A DNA stretch of 5,610 nucleotides from an uncultured Eubacteriales bacterium (GCA_934675045.1 CAKUPI010000127.1:1-5610), one strand, 5' to 3'. Numbered from the stretch's first letter, positions 1 to 5,610 are shown. A program made the numbers and translations. Notes: generated by a model from the letters alone, not told the origin.

Positions 1-511
1 CGGGGAACTCGCCGTTTTTCATGCGCTCGAACAAGTCGAGGTTTTCCTCGACGGGCCGGTCGCGCCACGGGCTGACGGCGGGGTGGGTCAAGTCGCCGCG
101 GTATTCGCGAAACTGCTCCGGCGTCAGCTCGCAGACGTAGGCCAGCCCCTTTTTGATGAGCTCGACGGCGTATTCATAGGTCTGCTCGAAGTAATCGGAG
201 CCGAAAAAGAGGCGGTCGTCCCAGTCAAAGCCCAGCCAGTGGATGTCCTCCTGAATGGCTTCGACAAACTCGACGTCCTCCTTGGCGGGGTTGGTGTCGT
301 CAAAGCGCAGGTTGCACTGTCCGCCGTACTTGAGCGCCGTGCCGAAGTCGATGATGAGCGCCTTGCAATGGCCGATGTGCAGATAGCCGTTGGGCTCGGG
401 CGGGAAACGGGTGTGAACGTGGTCGTAAACGCCCTCGGCCAGGTCCTTGTCGATAAAATCGTGAATGAAGTTGCCGTTGGCAAATGCCTCTATCTGATTG
501 TTATTTTCCAT
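1..511 (-). CDS. glnS: Glutaminyl-tRNA synthetase, N-terminal part (cut by window edge)
   Basis: Class I aminoacyl-tRNA synthetase that charges tRNA-Gln with glutamine in the cytoplasm. The first 170 residues are visible; the rest lies beyond the left edge. Seen in the translation: a [15 protein letters not shown] block at residues 34-48 containing the HIGH ATP-binding signature (45-48), then [13 protein letters not shown] (67-79), the WLGFDWD segment (92-98), and [12 protein letters not shown] (128-139). These follow the bacterial/eukaryotic GlnRS pattern closely and differ from GluRS, which has RFAPSPTG and RIEDTD at the equivalent places. The KMSKS loop, the anticodon-binding barrels and any C-terminal YqeY-like fusion are out of view. 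The ATG at 511-509 lies inside the end of gltX, 9 bases after a GGAGG, so translation is probably coupled to gltX. GlnRS in a Firmicute implies direct Gln-tRNA charging, with or without the amidotransferase route. Confidence 0.96.
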   Translation of the reverse strand, partial: MENNNQIEAFANGNFIHDFIDKDLAEGVYDHVHTRFPPEPNGYLHIGHCKALIIDFGTALKYGGQCNLRFDDTNPAKEDVEFVEAIQEDIHWLGFDWDDRLFFGSDYFEQTYEYAVELIKKGLAYVCELTPEQFREYRGDLTHPAVSPWRDRPVEENLDLFERMKNGEFP

Positions 512-2168
512 TTTCAATGGCCTCCAATGCCTGTTTTACGCGCAAAGCGCATTTTTCCTGCCCCAAAAGGGCCATGATGGCATGCAGATCGGGGGTGTTT
601 TTGCGGCCGGTGAGCGCCGCGCGGATGATGGAGCTGACGTCGCCCACATGCCCCTTGTAGCCCGCCGGATCGGCCTTGTACTGCTTGACGTCGGGGCAAA
701 AGCCCGCATCCCCGGCGACCCGGCGGATTTTTTCGAACCAGGTGTCCTTGTCGTCGCGCGTGTTCATCACGGCAAGGTAAGCGCGCAAAACGGCGGCCTG
801 ATCCCCGGGGGCGACGCCCGTCACCGACTCGCTTTGCCGCTCGCCCAGCCCGTCGTAAAAATACGAGACATAATCGCGCACCTGGCTCCATTTGGCGATG
901 TCCTTGCGGGGCTTGGCGCCGCCGCGGTCAATGGAGAAGATGCCGAGCGCGTACTGGCGGTCGGCGGCAAGGGCGTCAAACAGCTCCCCGTCGTACTGCT
1001 CCGCCCAGCCAAGCGCCTGCTCCAGCACCTGCTGCGCGCTCATGCGCGAAATGACGGCGGCCGAAACGCTGTCCAGCTTCAAAAGGTCAAAGAGCGCGCC
1101 CGACTGGCTCATCTTTTTGAGCGAGAAGGGGAAGTTGCGGCAGTCGGCCGTCTTGTTCTGCCTGCGCCAGTCCTCGAAGTTGGAATTGAGCAGCGTCAGC
1201 AGGTATTCGACGACGGCGTCGGCCGGGTAGCCCTCGCGCACGAAGTATTCCACCGAGGCCTCGGGGTCCTTGCGCTTGGAAAGCTTGCGTCTGGAGCCGT
1301 CCTCCTCCTTCATGACGGGGGAGACATGGGCGAACTTGGGCGCCTTAAGCCCCAGCGCATAGAAAAGCTGCAGGTGAATGGGGGCCGAGGGCACCCATTC
1401 CTCGCCGCGGACGACGTGCGTGGTTCCCATCAGCGTATCGTCGACGACGTGGGCGAAGTGATAGGTGGGAATGCCGTCGCGCTTTAAAAGCACGATGTCG
1501 ACAATGTTCTCGTCCATTTCGATTTCGCCGCGGATGGCGTCGCGCAGCTTGACGCGCCCCCCCGGCTTTCCGGGCGAACGCAGGCGGACGACATAGGGAA
1601 TGCCCGCGCGGATTTTCTGCTCGATCTCGTCGGGCGTCAGGCTGCGGCAGCGGGCAAACTCGCCGTGATAGCCGGGCAGCACCTTCTGCTCCTCCTGCCG
1701 CGCGCGGATGGCGTCCAGCTCCTCCTCGGTGCAGAAGCAGGGGTAGGCCAGCCCTTTTTCCACCAGCTCCTTGCAGAAGCACTGGTAAATCTCGGCGCGG
1801 CGGCTCTGCACATACGGGCCGTAATCGCCCTTTTCCCCGCCGTTTTGCATGACGCCCTCGTCAAAGGTGACGCCGAAGGCGTTCAGGCCGCGGATGATGC
1901 CGGAAACGCCGTCCTCCTGCTCGCGTTTTTTGTCGGTGTCCTCTATGCGCAGAAAGCACACACCGCCGCTCTGGTGCGCCAGCCGTTCGCACACAAGGGC
2001 GGTAAACACGCCGCCGATGTGCAGAAATCCGGTCGGACTGGGGGCAAAGCGGGTTACCATCGCCCCCTCGGGCAGGCGGCGGGGCGGGTAAACTTCGGTC
2101 AGGTATTGCCGGGCCGTCTTTTGAATATGGGGAAACAAAAGCTCGGCAAGGCGTCGGTTTTCATCCAT
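501..2168 (-). CDS. gltX: Glutamyl-tRNA synthetase (long clostridial form)
   Basis: Class I synthetase that attaches glutamate to tRNA-Glu. With the ATG at 2168-2166 it has 555 residues, longer than the usual 470-500. About 37 extra residues precede the catalytic core, which opens [17 protein letters not shown] (residues 37-53, HIGH-like HIGG at 50-53). FLRIEDTD follows (72-79), then a zinc-binding-like C-F-C (144-146) with C174, VVRGEEW (252-258), and the KMSKS-equivalent KLSKR at 295-299. The C-terminal end (AALTG...[12 protein letters not shown]) matches the helical anticodon-binding cage end of bacterial GluRS, so the gene is intact. An in-frame GTG at 2174-2172 would add two residues. 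I prefer the ATG because GGAG (2179-2182) lies 10 bases from it but only 4 from the GTG. First gene of an operon with glnS, which it overlaps by 11 bases. Presence of GlnRS suggests it is the discriminating type (inference). Confidence 0.96.
   Translation of the reverse strand: MDENRRLAELLFPHIQKTARQYLTEVYPPRRLPEGAMVTRFAPSPTGFLHIGGVFTALVCERLAHQSGGVCFLRIEDTDKKREQEDGVSGIIRGLNAFGVTFDEGVMQNGGEKGDYGPYVQSRRAEIYQCFCKELVEKGLAYPCFCTEEELDAIRARQEEQKVLPGYHGEFARCRSLTPDEIEQKIRAGIPYVVRLRSPGKPGGRVKLRDAIRGEIEMDENIVDIVLLKRDGIPTYHFAHVVDDTLMGTTHVVRGEEWVPSAPIHLQLFYALGLKAPKFAHVSPVMKEEDGSRRKLSKRKDPEASVEYFVREGYPADAVVEYLLTLLNSNFEDWRRQNKTADCRNFPFSLKKMSQSGALFDLLKLDSVSAAVISRMSAQQVLEQALGWAEQYDGELFDALAADRQYALGIFSIDRGGAKPRKDIAKWSQVRDYVSYFYDGLGERQSESVTGVAPGDQAAVLRAYLAVMNTRDDKDTWFEKIRRVAGDAGFCPDVKQYKADPAGYKGHVGDVSSIIRAALTGRKNTPDLHAIMALLGQEKCALRVKQALEAIENGK
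521..525 (-). promoter_or_regulatory. Ribosome binding site of glnS inside gltX
   Basis: GGAGG on the minus strand, 9 bases before the glnS ATG (511-509). It lies within the last codons of gltX, and the gltX stop (503-501) falls just after the glnS start. A ribosome ending gltX is placed to reinitiate on glnS, which fixes the glnS start and supports coupled translation. Confidence 0.75.
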
Positions 2169-2178
2169 CTGCACTCAA

Positions 2179-2182
2179 CTCC
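2179..2182 (-). promoter_or_regulatory. Ribosome binding site of gltX
   Basis: GGAG on the minus strand, 10 bases before the ATG at 2168 and 4 bases before the alternative in-frame GTG at 2174. The spacing favours the ATG, giving 555 residues rather than 557. Confidence 0.6.
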
Positions 2183-2214
2183 ATCAAACTAACTGGCAAT
2201 TTTAAACGTCTATC

Positions 2215-2336
2215 AAATGGCGCCCGCAAAGAGGCGCACATAGAGATACTATATTATATATCATTTTCCCGCCATTCGCAAGAAAAACGCGCGCCGGTGC
2301 GGCGCCATTCCGTTTCCTTGCCCGCAGGCGCCATTT
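2215..2336. repeat. GGCGCCATT motif, three copies around the divergent promoters
   Basis: GGCGCCATT occurs on the plus strand at 2301-2309 and 2327-2335, and on the minus strand at 2224-2216. The outer two form a 10-base inverted repeat: AAATGGCGCC at 2215-2224 and GGCGCCATTT at 2327-2336. Together the copies bracket the gltX promoter and lie upstream of the LCP-gene promoter. The core GGCGCC is itself palindromic and GC-rich sequence is common here, so chance is a real alternative. Function is unknown. Confidence 0.35.
2253..2281 (-). promoter_or_regulatory. Sigma-A-type promoter of the gltX-glnS operon
   Basis: On the minus strand, a TTGCGA -35 (2281-2276) and a perfect TATAAT -10 (2258-2253) are separated by exactly 17 bases. 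The surrounding stretch is the most AT-rich in the window. Transcription would begin near 2246, giving a leader of about 78 bases before the gltX ATG. That leader is too short for a T-box riboswitch and I see no T-box sequence in it. A small GC hairpin (GCGCC...GGCGC) lies near its 5' end. Confidence 0.8.
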
Positions 2337-2352
2337 GTTAAAGTTTTCTTAA
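2336..2352 (+). promoter_or_regulatory. Candidate WalR/PhoP-like two-half-site box upstream of the LCP gene
   Basis: TGTTAA (2336-2341) and TCTTAA (2347-2352) form a direct repeat with a 5-base gap. This matches the known WalR layout TGTWAH-N5-TGTWAH with one mismatch. It also resembles the TTAACA-type repeats used by PhoP read on the other strand. The same bases can be read as a dyad, GTTAA (2337-2341) and TTAAC (2349-2353). It lies 27 bases upstream of the -10 element, roughly -40 to -56 from the expected start, a usual activator position. It could instead be an AT-rich UP-type element. Confidence 0.35.
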
Positions 2353-2376
2353 CCTGTGGCGCGGCGAATGCGGTTG

Positions 2377-2385
2377 TGGTATACT
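2377..2385 (+). promoter_or_regulatory. Extended -10 promoter of the LCP gene
   Basis: TGGTATACT matches the TGnTATAAT extended -10 with one mismatch in the hexamer (TATACT, 2380-2385). No recognisable -35 hexamer occurs 16-18 bases upstream; that region reads TGGCGC. The promoter would rely on the extended -10 or on an activator. The transcript would begin near 2392, leaving a leader of about 35 bases that contains the ribosome binding site. This also rules out an in-frame ATG at 2391 as the start. Confidence 0.6.
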
Positions 2386-2415
2386 GTTGAATGCTGATGC
2401 ACTTTTATAGACAAC

Positions 2416-2419
2416 GGAG
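2416..2419 (+). promoter_or_regulatory. Ribosome binding site of the LCP gene
   Basis: GGAG, 7 bases before the ATG at 2427. This selects 2427 over the in-frame ATGs at 2391 and 2397, which lie at or near the predicted transcription start and have no such site. Confidence 0.75.
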
Positions 2420-2426
2420 AGCGATT

Positions 2427-3491
2427 ATGGGACGTTATGAACAAGGCGCGCGGCCGCCCAAGGCCCGCAAAAAAACCCGCACCCCCGCGCAGCGCAGACG
2501 CCGCAGGCGCATTTTGTCCGTGGCCGGCATTGCCGCCCTGTCCCTTTGCATCTGGCTGGGCATTTACCTGACCACCCCGCCCGCGCAGTCGGGGCCGCCC
2601 GCGGGCGGCAGGCCGGGCGGAACCGCGTCGTCCGGCGATTCTTCCCCGTCAGACCCCGGCGCCTCGCCTGCGCCCGCCGTGCCCGACGAGCCGGCGCGCG
2701 GCTTGAAGAAAAACTTTTACACGGTGCTTTTGGTCGGAACCATGGACGACTACAACACGGACACCATCATGCTGGCCTCCATCGACGCCGACAACGACGT
2801 GGTGCACGTCATTTCCATTCCGCGCGACACCATGGTCGACATCGACGCCAAAAACAAAAAGATCAACGGCGCCTACGGCCGCGACGGCATCGAGGAGCTG
2901 TGCCGCGAGGTGCAGGACATCACCGACATCTACCCCAACTTTTACTGCGTCGTCAACGTGGCCTCGTTTGTCAAAATCGTCGACCTCTTCGGCGGCGTGG
3001 AGTTCAACGTCCCCTATGATATGTACCACCCCGACGCCGACTCCAAATACACCATCAACCTGAAAAAGGGCGTGCAGACCCTCAACGGCAAAAAGGCCCT
3101 GCAAATGGTCCGATACCGCGGCACCGCACAGTCCGACTTCGGCCGCATGGAGCTGCAGCGCAACTTTCTCATCGCCATCGCCAAAAAGGTGCTGAACAAT
3201 TTCAGCCTGTCGCAGGTGACCGACCTCATCCCCATCGTCAACGAAAGCGTCCAGACCAACATGCCGGTCAAGGACATGCTGTGGTTTTACCGCAATGTCG
3301 TGGCAGAAATCGACTTTGACGCCAATGTGCATTTCCACGCCATGCCGGTGGAGTCGACGGGCAAGTACAAGGGCCTGAGCTATGTCTATCTGGACAGCCA
3401 GGCGGTCGCCGACCTTTTAAACCAGACGGTCAACCCCTATGACAAAGACATTCTGCCCGGCGACCTCAACATCATTCATCTGGAAAACTGA
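2427..3491 (+). CDS. LytR-CpsA-Psr (LCP) family glycopolymer transferase
   Basis: Membrane-anchored enzyme of the family that transfers undecaprenyl-linked glycopolymers (wall teichoic acid or capsule-like polymers) onto peptidoglycan outside the cell. 354 residues. Order: a short, very basic cytoplasmic tail (1-28, with six arginines at 23-28), one transmembrane helix (about 29-50), a Pro/Gly/Ser/Ala-rich linker (51-92), then the LCP domain (about 96-340). Seen motifs: TDTIMLASID (111-120) with the expected metal-linked Asp112, ISIPRDT (129-135), KINGAYG (145-151), LFGGVEFNVP (187-196), and L-N-G-K-K-A-L-Q-M-V-R-Y-R (219-231). SDFGRMELQR (236-245) follows. The phosphate-binding arginines (R133, R229, R231, R240) and Gln244 are all present, so it should be active. 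Transcribed alone, divergent from gltX and converging on the VanY-type gene. The start at 2427 is set by GGAG at 2416. The polymer it transfers cannot be told from the sequence; teichoic acid versus capsule is open. Confidence 0.94.
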   Translation: MGRYEQGARPPKARKKTRTPAQRRRRRRILSVAGIAALSLCIWLGIYLTTPPAQSGPPAGGRPGGTASSGDSSPSDPGASPAPAVPDEPARGLKKNFYTVLLVGTMDDYNTDTIMLASIDADNDVVHVISIPRDTMVDIDAKNKKINGAYGRDGIEELCREVQDITDIYPNFYCVVNVASFVKIVDLFGGVEFNVPYDMYHPDADSKYTINLKKGVQTLNGKKALQMVRYRGTAQSDFGRMELQRNFLIAIAKKVLNNFSLSQVTDLIPIVNESVQTNMPVKDMLWFYRNVVAEIDFDANVHFHAMPVESTGKYKGLSYVYLDSQAVADLLNQTVNPYDKDILPGDLNIIHLEN

Positions 3492-3503
3492 GCCTGAACA
3501 CGC

Positions 3504-3544
3504 AAAAATGCCGTACCCGCCCGGGTACGGCATTTGTATTTTTT
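3504..3544. terminator. Bidirectional intrinsic terminator between converging genes
   Basis: A perfect 13-bp stem (3506-3518 with 3523-3535) and a 4-base loop, GCCC. On the plus strand it is followed by GTATTTTTT (3536-3544), ending the LCP gene transcript. On the minus strand the stem is followed directly by a U-run (TTTTT from 3508 to 3504), ending the recR/SLH/carboxypeptidase transcript. It fills the 51-base gap between the two stop codons. The carboxypeptidase stop codon (3545-3543) overlaps the plus-strand T-tract. Confidence 0.92.
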
Positions 3545-4259
3545 ATGGTTCCGTCAAAGACTCCAGATATTCCTCGAGGCACAGCCCCCGCTCGGTCATC
3601 TCTCCGGCCGCTTCGCGGCCGACGTAGCGGTAATGCCACGGCTCGTAGGCAATGCCCGTTATATCGCTCTTGTCCGACGGATAGCGCAGGACAAAACCGT
3701 ATTCCCAGCAGTGCTCCATCAGCCACTGCTGCTCGGGGGTGTTCTCCTGCCGCTTGTCCAGCACCGGATGCGAGCGGCCGACGAGGTCGACCGCCAGCCC
3801 GAGCTGGTGCTCGCTGGTCCCCGGCGGGGCCACCCAGCGCGCCGCGGCCGCCGCCGCCTCGGCTTCGGCATAGCCCTTGTCGGTATACTGGCGGATTTTG
3901 CGGTTGTACAGATAGGTCTGCGTCGACTGGCTGCGGTAACCCGAGCGCACAACGGGGTCCAGACCGGCGCTGCGCGCGTCGGCCAGCATGGCCCGCAGGC
4001 TGTCGGCAATCCGCGCGTCGACCGACTGGCCGTTTTCGACCTCGGTCAGCTCGACGCTGAAGTCCTCGGGCAGAAAATGGCTGCCGTTGACCAAAACGAG
4101 GTTCCACGCCTGCGCGTCCGGCTGCCGCTCCGGCAGCAGAAGCGCCCCGCGGTTCAGCATACGGCCGCCGGCCAGCAGCAAAAGGCCGAGCGTCAGCACC
4201 ACCGAGCTGCGCAGAACGACCCGCGCGCCGCGTTTTCTGCGGCGGAATGGTTTTTTCAT
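3543..4259 (-). CDS. VanY/LdcB-family membrane-anchored peptidoglycan carboxypeptidase
   Basis: Zinc carboxypeptidase of the M15B (VanY) family, expected to trim the C-terminal D-Ala from peptidoglycan stem peptides outside the membrane. 238 residues. N-terminal basic stretch (MKKPFRRRKRG) and one hydrophobic segment (about 14-32), read as a signal anchor; no lipobox cysteine. The catalytic domain spans about 50-236. It shows VVRSGYRSQSTQ (103-114), then GTSEHQLGLAVD (147-158) giving zinc ligands His151 and Asp158, and EPWHYRYVG (206-214) giving catalytic Glu206 and the third ligand His209. All key residues are present. The start is the ATG at 4259, with AGGAG 12 bases upstream (4272-4276), a slightly long gap. 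An upstream in-frame ATG at 4340 would read through two hairpins and has no binding site. Follows the SLH-protein gene by 93 bases. DD- versus LD-specificity cannot be decided here. The family name does not imply vancomycin resistance; no vanHAX-like genes are in view. Confidence 0.93.
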   Translation of the reverse strand: MKKPFRRRKRGARVVLRSSVVLTLGLLLLAGGRMLNRGALLLPERQPDAQAWNLVLVNGSHFLPEDFSVELTEVENGQSVDARIADSLRAMLADARSAGLDPVVRSGYRSQSTQTYLYNRKIRQYTDKGYAEAEAAAAAARWVAPPGTSEHQLGLAVDLVGRSHPVLDKRQENTPEQQWLMEHCWEYGFVLRYPSDKSDITGIAYEPWHYRYVGREAAGEMTERGLCLEEYLESLTEP

Positions 4260-4279
4260 CGCCTTGTTCTTCTCCTTTT

Positions 4280-4329
4280 CCGGCTCCGGCCGGGAAATCA
4301 CACAGGGCGGCGCCCCTTCGGCGCCGCCC
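4280..4329 (-). other. Tandem GC-rich hairpins between the SLH-protein and carboxypeptidase genes
   Basis: Two inverted repeats lie in the 93-base gap. The first on the minus-strand transcript is a perfect 10-bp all-GC stem (4329-4320 with 4314-4305, 5-base loop). The second is a 5-bp stem, CCGGC/GCCGG (4293-4289 with 4284-4280, 4-base loop), ending 4 bases before the AGGAG of the carboxypeptidase. Neither is followed by a U-tract in the direction of transcription; TGTGTGATTT follows the first. So the strong one is a poor intrinsic terminator. It may be a partial terminator, an mRNA-stability element or a block that sets the ratio of the two products. Confidence 0.5.
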
Positions 4330-4352
4330 CGCAGGTGCAATGGATGGGTTTT

Positions 4353-5465
4353 TTACCGCAGTCCGGCCAACAAAATGGCGGCGTCGGCGCGCGAGACCGG
4401 CTCGTAAATGCCCAGCTCCTTGGGCAGCTCGACCGAGTGCCCGCAGTAGGCGGCAATGTAACCGGCAAGCTCGCCCGCCGTAACGGCGGTTCCCGGCTCA
4501 AAGGCGCCCTCGCGCTGGAAGATGTTCAGCGAAAACGCCCAGTTGACGGCGCTGTAATACCATGCATCGGTGCTCAAATCGCGCTCCGCCGCCTCAGTGA
4601 TGACGGGGCTTCCGGCCAGACGGTAGAGCAGCACGGCCGCCTCGGCGCGGGTCAGCGCGTCTTCGGTGCCGAAAACGCCGCCCGGCTTGCCGAGCACGAC
4701 GCGGTCGCGGTACAGGGCCATCACGGCGTCATAGGCGCGGTGGCCGCGGGGAAGGTCGGAAAACACGGGGGCTTGTTCCACCGTGACGGCGGTGTCGGCC
4801 GCCAGACGGACGACCGCCGGCATGAAGCGGGTGTTGTCCGAGCCGGCGATGGCCTCGCCGTCCTTGCGGATTTGCAGCGTGTAGGTGCCGGGCTGCGACT
4901 GCGGCAGAACCAGCTGGCCCTTCTCGTCGGTCTCGCCGGCCTTTTCGCCGTTCCAGAACACGCTGACGCCGGCAATGGGCTGCTCGGCCTGCACCCACGC
5001 GCCGCCCTCGCCCTCCTGCCAGACCTTGGCCGTCAGGGTCAGAAGGCCGGCGTCCGTTTTGACGGCGGGAAAGAGGGTGTTCAAATCGCCGTAATACAAA
5101 ACGATGTCCTCACCGCCCTGCAGCACATACTGGTCCATGCTGACCGACGGCGCCTCGCCGTTTACGCAGTAGCTCCAGCCGCCGTAGGTGCCCATTCCCT
5201 CCGCTTCGCCGTAGATGGAGGAAAAATAGGCGCCGTAGGGGCCTTCCGTTTCGACGTAGTGGCCCTCGCCCACCAGCTGGCGAACGACGTCGGCCACCGT
5301 CAGCTGACCGGCCTCGCCGGACAGCGGGGCGTTTTTCCATACGCCGAGATTTTCCGAGACGCCCTCGACGCGCAGTGAGACGGTCACCGTTCCGCCGTCG
5401 GCCGCCAAAGCGGGCAGGGCCATCACAAGCGCCAGACAGAGCATAAGGCTGATCAACTTTTTCAT
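4353..5465 (-). CDS. Secreted DUF4430-type protein with degenerate C-terminal SLH repeats
   Basis: Predicted cell-surface protein of unknown role, 370 residues. A clear signal peptide (MKKLISLMLCLALVMALPALA, likely cut after A21) is followed by a DUF4430-like domain (about 26-127). Support is T-V-A-D-V-V (56-61), GGWSYCVNG (95-103) and a final DIVLYYGD (120-127). This family is related in fold to the C-terminal cobalamin-binding domain of transcobalamin; binding here is not shown. A beta-rich segment (about 141-230) with GETDEKGQLVLP and PGTYTLQIRK resembles carboxypeptidase-regulatory-like domains. SLH repeat 1 (235-285) is good, with FSDL and TRAE. Repeat 2 (296-342) is worn, with TAGE for TRAE. 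Repeat 3 is only a half (353-368, SRAD). SLH repeats normally bind pyruvylated wall polymer. The start ATG has AAGGAA 10 bases upstream (5476-5481). Lies 41 bases after recR, same strand, no terminator between. Confidence 0.88.
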   Translation of the reverse strand: MKKLISLMLCLALVMALPALAADGGTVTVSLRVEGVSENLGVWKNAPLSGEAGQLTVADVVRQLVGEGHYVETEGPYGAYFSSIYGEAEGMGTYGGWSYCVNGEAPSVSMDQYVLQGGEDIVLYYGDLNTLFPAVKTDAGLLTLTAKVWQEGEGGAWVQAEQPIAGVSVFWNGEKAGETDEKGQLVLPQSQPGTYTLQIRKDGEAIAGSDNTRFMPAVVRLAADTAVTVEQAPVFSDLPRGHRAYDAVMALYRDRVVLGKPGGVFGTEDALTRAEAAVLLYRLAGSPVITEAAERDLSTDAWYYSAVNWAFSLNIFQREGAFEPGTAVTAGELAGYIAAYCGHSVELPKELGIYEPVSRADAAILLAGLR

Positions 5466-5506
5466 GTCGGCTCACTTCCTTTTCCGTTTTTTATTGTGGT
5501 GACAGA

Positions 5507-5610
5507 TTAAATCTCCTGCCGGCCCTCCAGCGCGCGCGTCAGCGTCACCTCGTCGGAAAACTCGAGATGCCCTCCGACCGGAACGCCGTAGGCCAGGCGG
5601 GTGATCTTCA
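5507..5610 (-). CDS. recR: Recombination protein RecR, C-terminal end (cut by window edge)
   Basis: Only the last 33 residues are visible, ending at the TAA at 5509-5507. The tail reads [19 protein letters not shown] followed by [13 protein letters not shown]. This matches the conserved RecR C-terminus (TR-A-G-P-G-L-E-DE-TL-AL-GR). RecR acts with RecO and RecF to load RecA at single-stranded gaps during recombinational repair, and its Toprim and zinc-finger parts lie outside the window. The fragment is short and open at the right edge, so it is easily missed by length-filtered gene calling. The SLH-protein gene begins 41 bases downstream on the same strand. The GGAG over its last codons could be used in place of a real start signal, but no start fits. 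In many Firmicutes recR follows dnaX and a YbaB/EbfC gene, which would be expected just to the right. Confidence 0.9.
   Translation of the reverse strand, partial: KITRLAYGVPVGGHLEFSDEVTLTRALEGRQEI

Noticed and set aside
498..1487. 329-residue open frame on the plus strand opposite gltX
   Set aside because: It is fully antisense to conserved GluRS coding sequence. Its composition is that of a shadow frame and no family is recognisable.
2169..2250. T-box or other riboswitch leader for gltX-glnS
   Set aside because: The leader from the predicted start is about 78 bases, with no T-box sequence and no terminator/antiterminator pair.
2391..2426. Upstream in-frame ATGs (2391, 2397) as the LCP gene start
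   Set aside because: They lie at the predicted transcription start just after the -10 element and lack a Shine-Dalgarno, whereas the ATG at 2427 has GGAG at 7 bases.
2649..3338. 229-residue open frame on the minus strand opposite the LCP gene
   Set aside because: Val/Asp/His-rich low-complexity translation antisense to the conserved LCP domain; no ribosome binding site or family match.
3543..4259. Vancomycin-resistance locus
   Set aside because: The gene is VanY-family, but no ligase, dehydrogenase, dipeptidase or two-component regulator genes are present. Housekeeping wall trimming is more likely.
4260..4340. Upstream in-frame ATG at 4340 as the carboxypeptidase start
   Set aside because: It would add 27 charged residues ahead of the signal anchor, read through both hairpins, and has no binding site. 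The ATG at 4259 gives a normal basic N-terminus followed by the membrane segment.
3534..5378. 614-residue open frame on the plus strand, opposite the carboxypeptidase and SLH-protein genes
   Set aside because: It runs antisense to two genes with clear motifs, is rich in Arg/Gly/Ala/Val/Gln in the way of GC-rich shadow frames, shows no recognisable domain, and begins inside the terminator region.
5466..5506. Separate promoter for the SLH-protein gene
   Set aside because: The AT-rich stretch contains AATAAA-like bases but no -10/-35 pair with acceptable spacing inside the gap.

Overview
This window looks like ordinary chromosomal DNA from a GC-rich, low-complexity-free Gram-positive anaerobe. 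My best inference is a member of the Clostridia, probably the Oscillospiraceae/Ruminococcaceae side. The reasons are strong use of G/C-ending codons, an AT-rich intergenic promoter region with consensus sigma-A-type hexamers, GGAG-type ribosome binding sites, the long clostridial-style form of GluRS paired with a GlnRS gene, and Gram-positive envelope proteins (LytR-CpsA-Psr, VanY-type carboxypeptidase, SLH-domain protein). The taxon is inferred from these traits and was not checked by any search. No mobile element, CRISPR array, tRNA or rRNA was seen.

Layout, left to right. (1) Positions 1-2168, minus strand: a two-gene aminoacyl-tRNA synthetase operon, gltX then glnS. The genes overlap by 11 bases, and glnS runs off the left edge. 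A clear TTGCGA-17-TATAAT promoter lies upstream of gltX. (2) Positions 2169-2426: a divergent intergenic region. It carries the gltX promoter on the minus strand and, on the plus strand, an extended -10 promoter for the next gene. That promoter is preceded by a candidate two-half-site box resembling WalR/PhoP-type sites. (3) Positions 2427-3491, plus strand: an LCP-family membrane-anchored glycopolymer transferase. (4) Positions 3504-3544: a perfect 13-bp hairpin with U-tracts on both sides, acting as a shared terminator for the converging genes. (5) Positions 3543-5610, minus strand: the 3' end of recR (only 33 residues visible), then a secreted DUF4430-type protein with degenerate SLH repeats, then a VanY-family metallo-carboxypeptidase. 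Two GC-rich hairpins lie between the last two genes.

Functionally the window joins a translation module (charging of tRNA-Glu and tRNA-Gln), an envelope module (LCP transferase, peptidoglycan carboxypeptidase, surface protein) and the tail of a DNA-repair gene. The envelope genes converge on one terminator and are not one transcription unit. I found no convincing new system. The points most worth a second look are the GluRS zinc-site substitution, the candidate WalR/PhoP-like box in front of the LCP gene, the degenerate SLH anchor on a DUF4430 protein, and the tandem hairpins before the carboxypeptidase.
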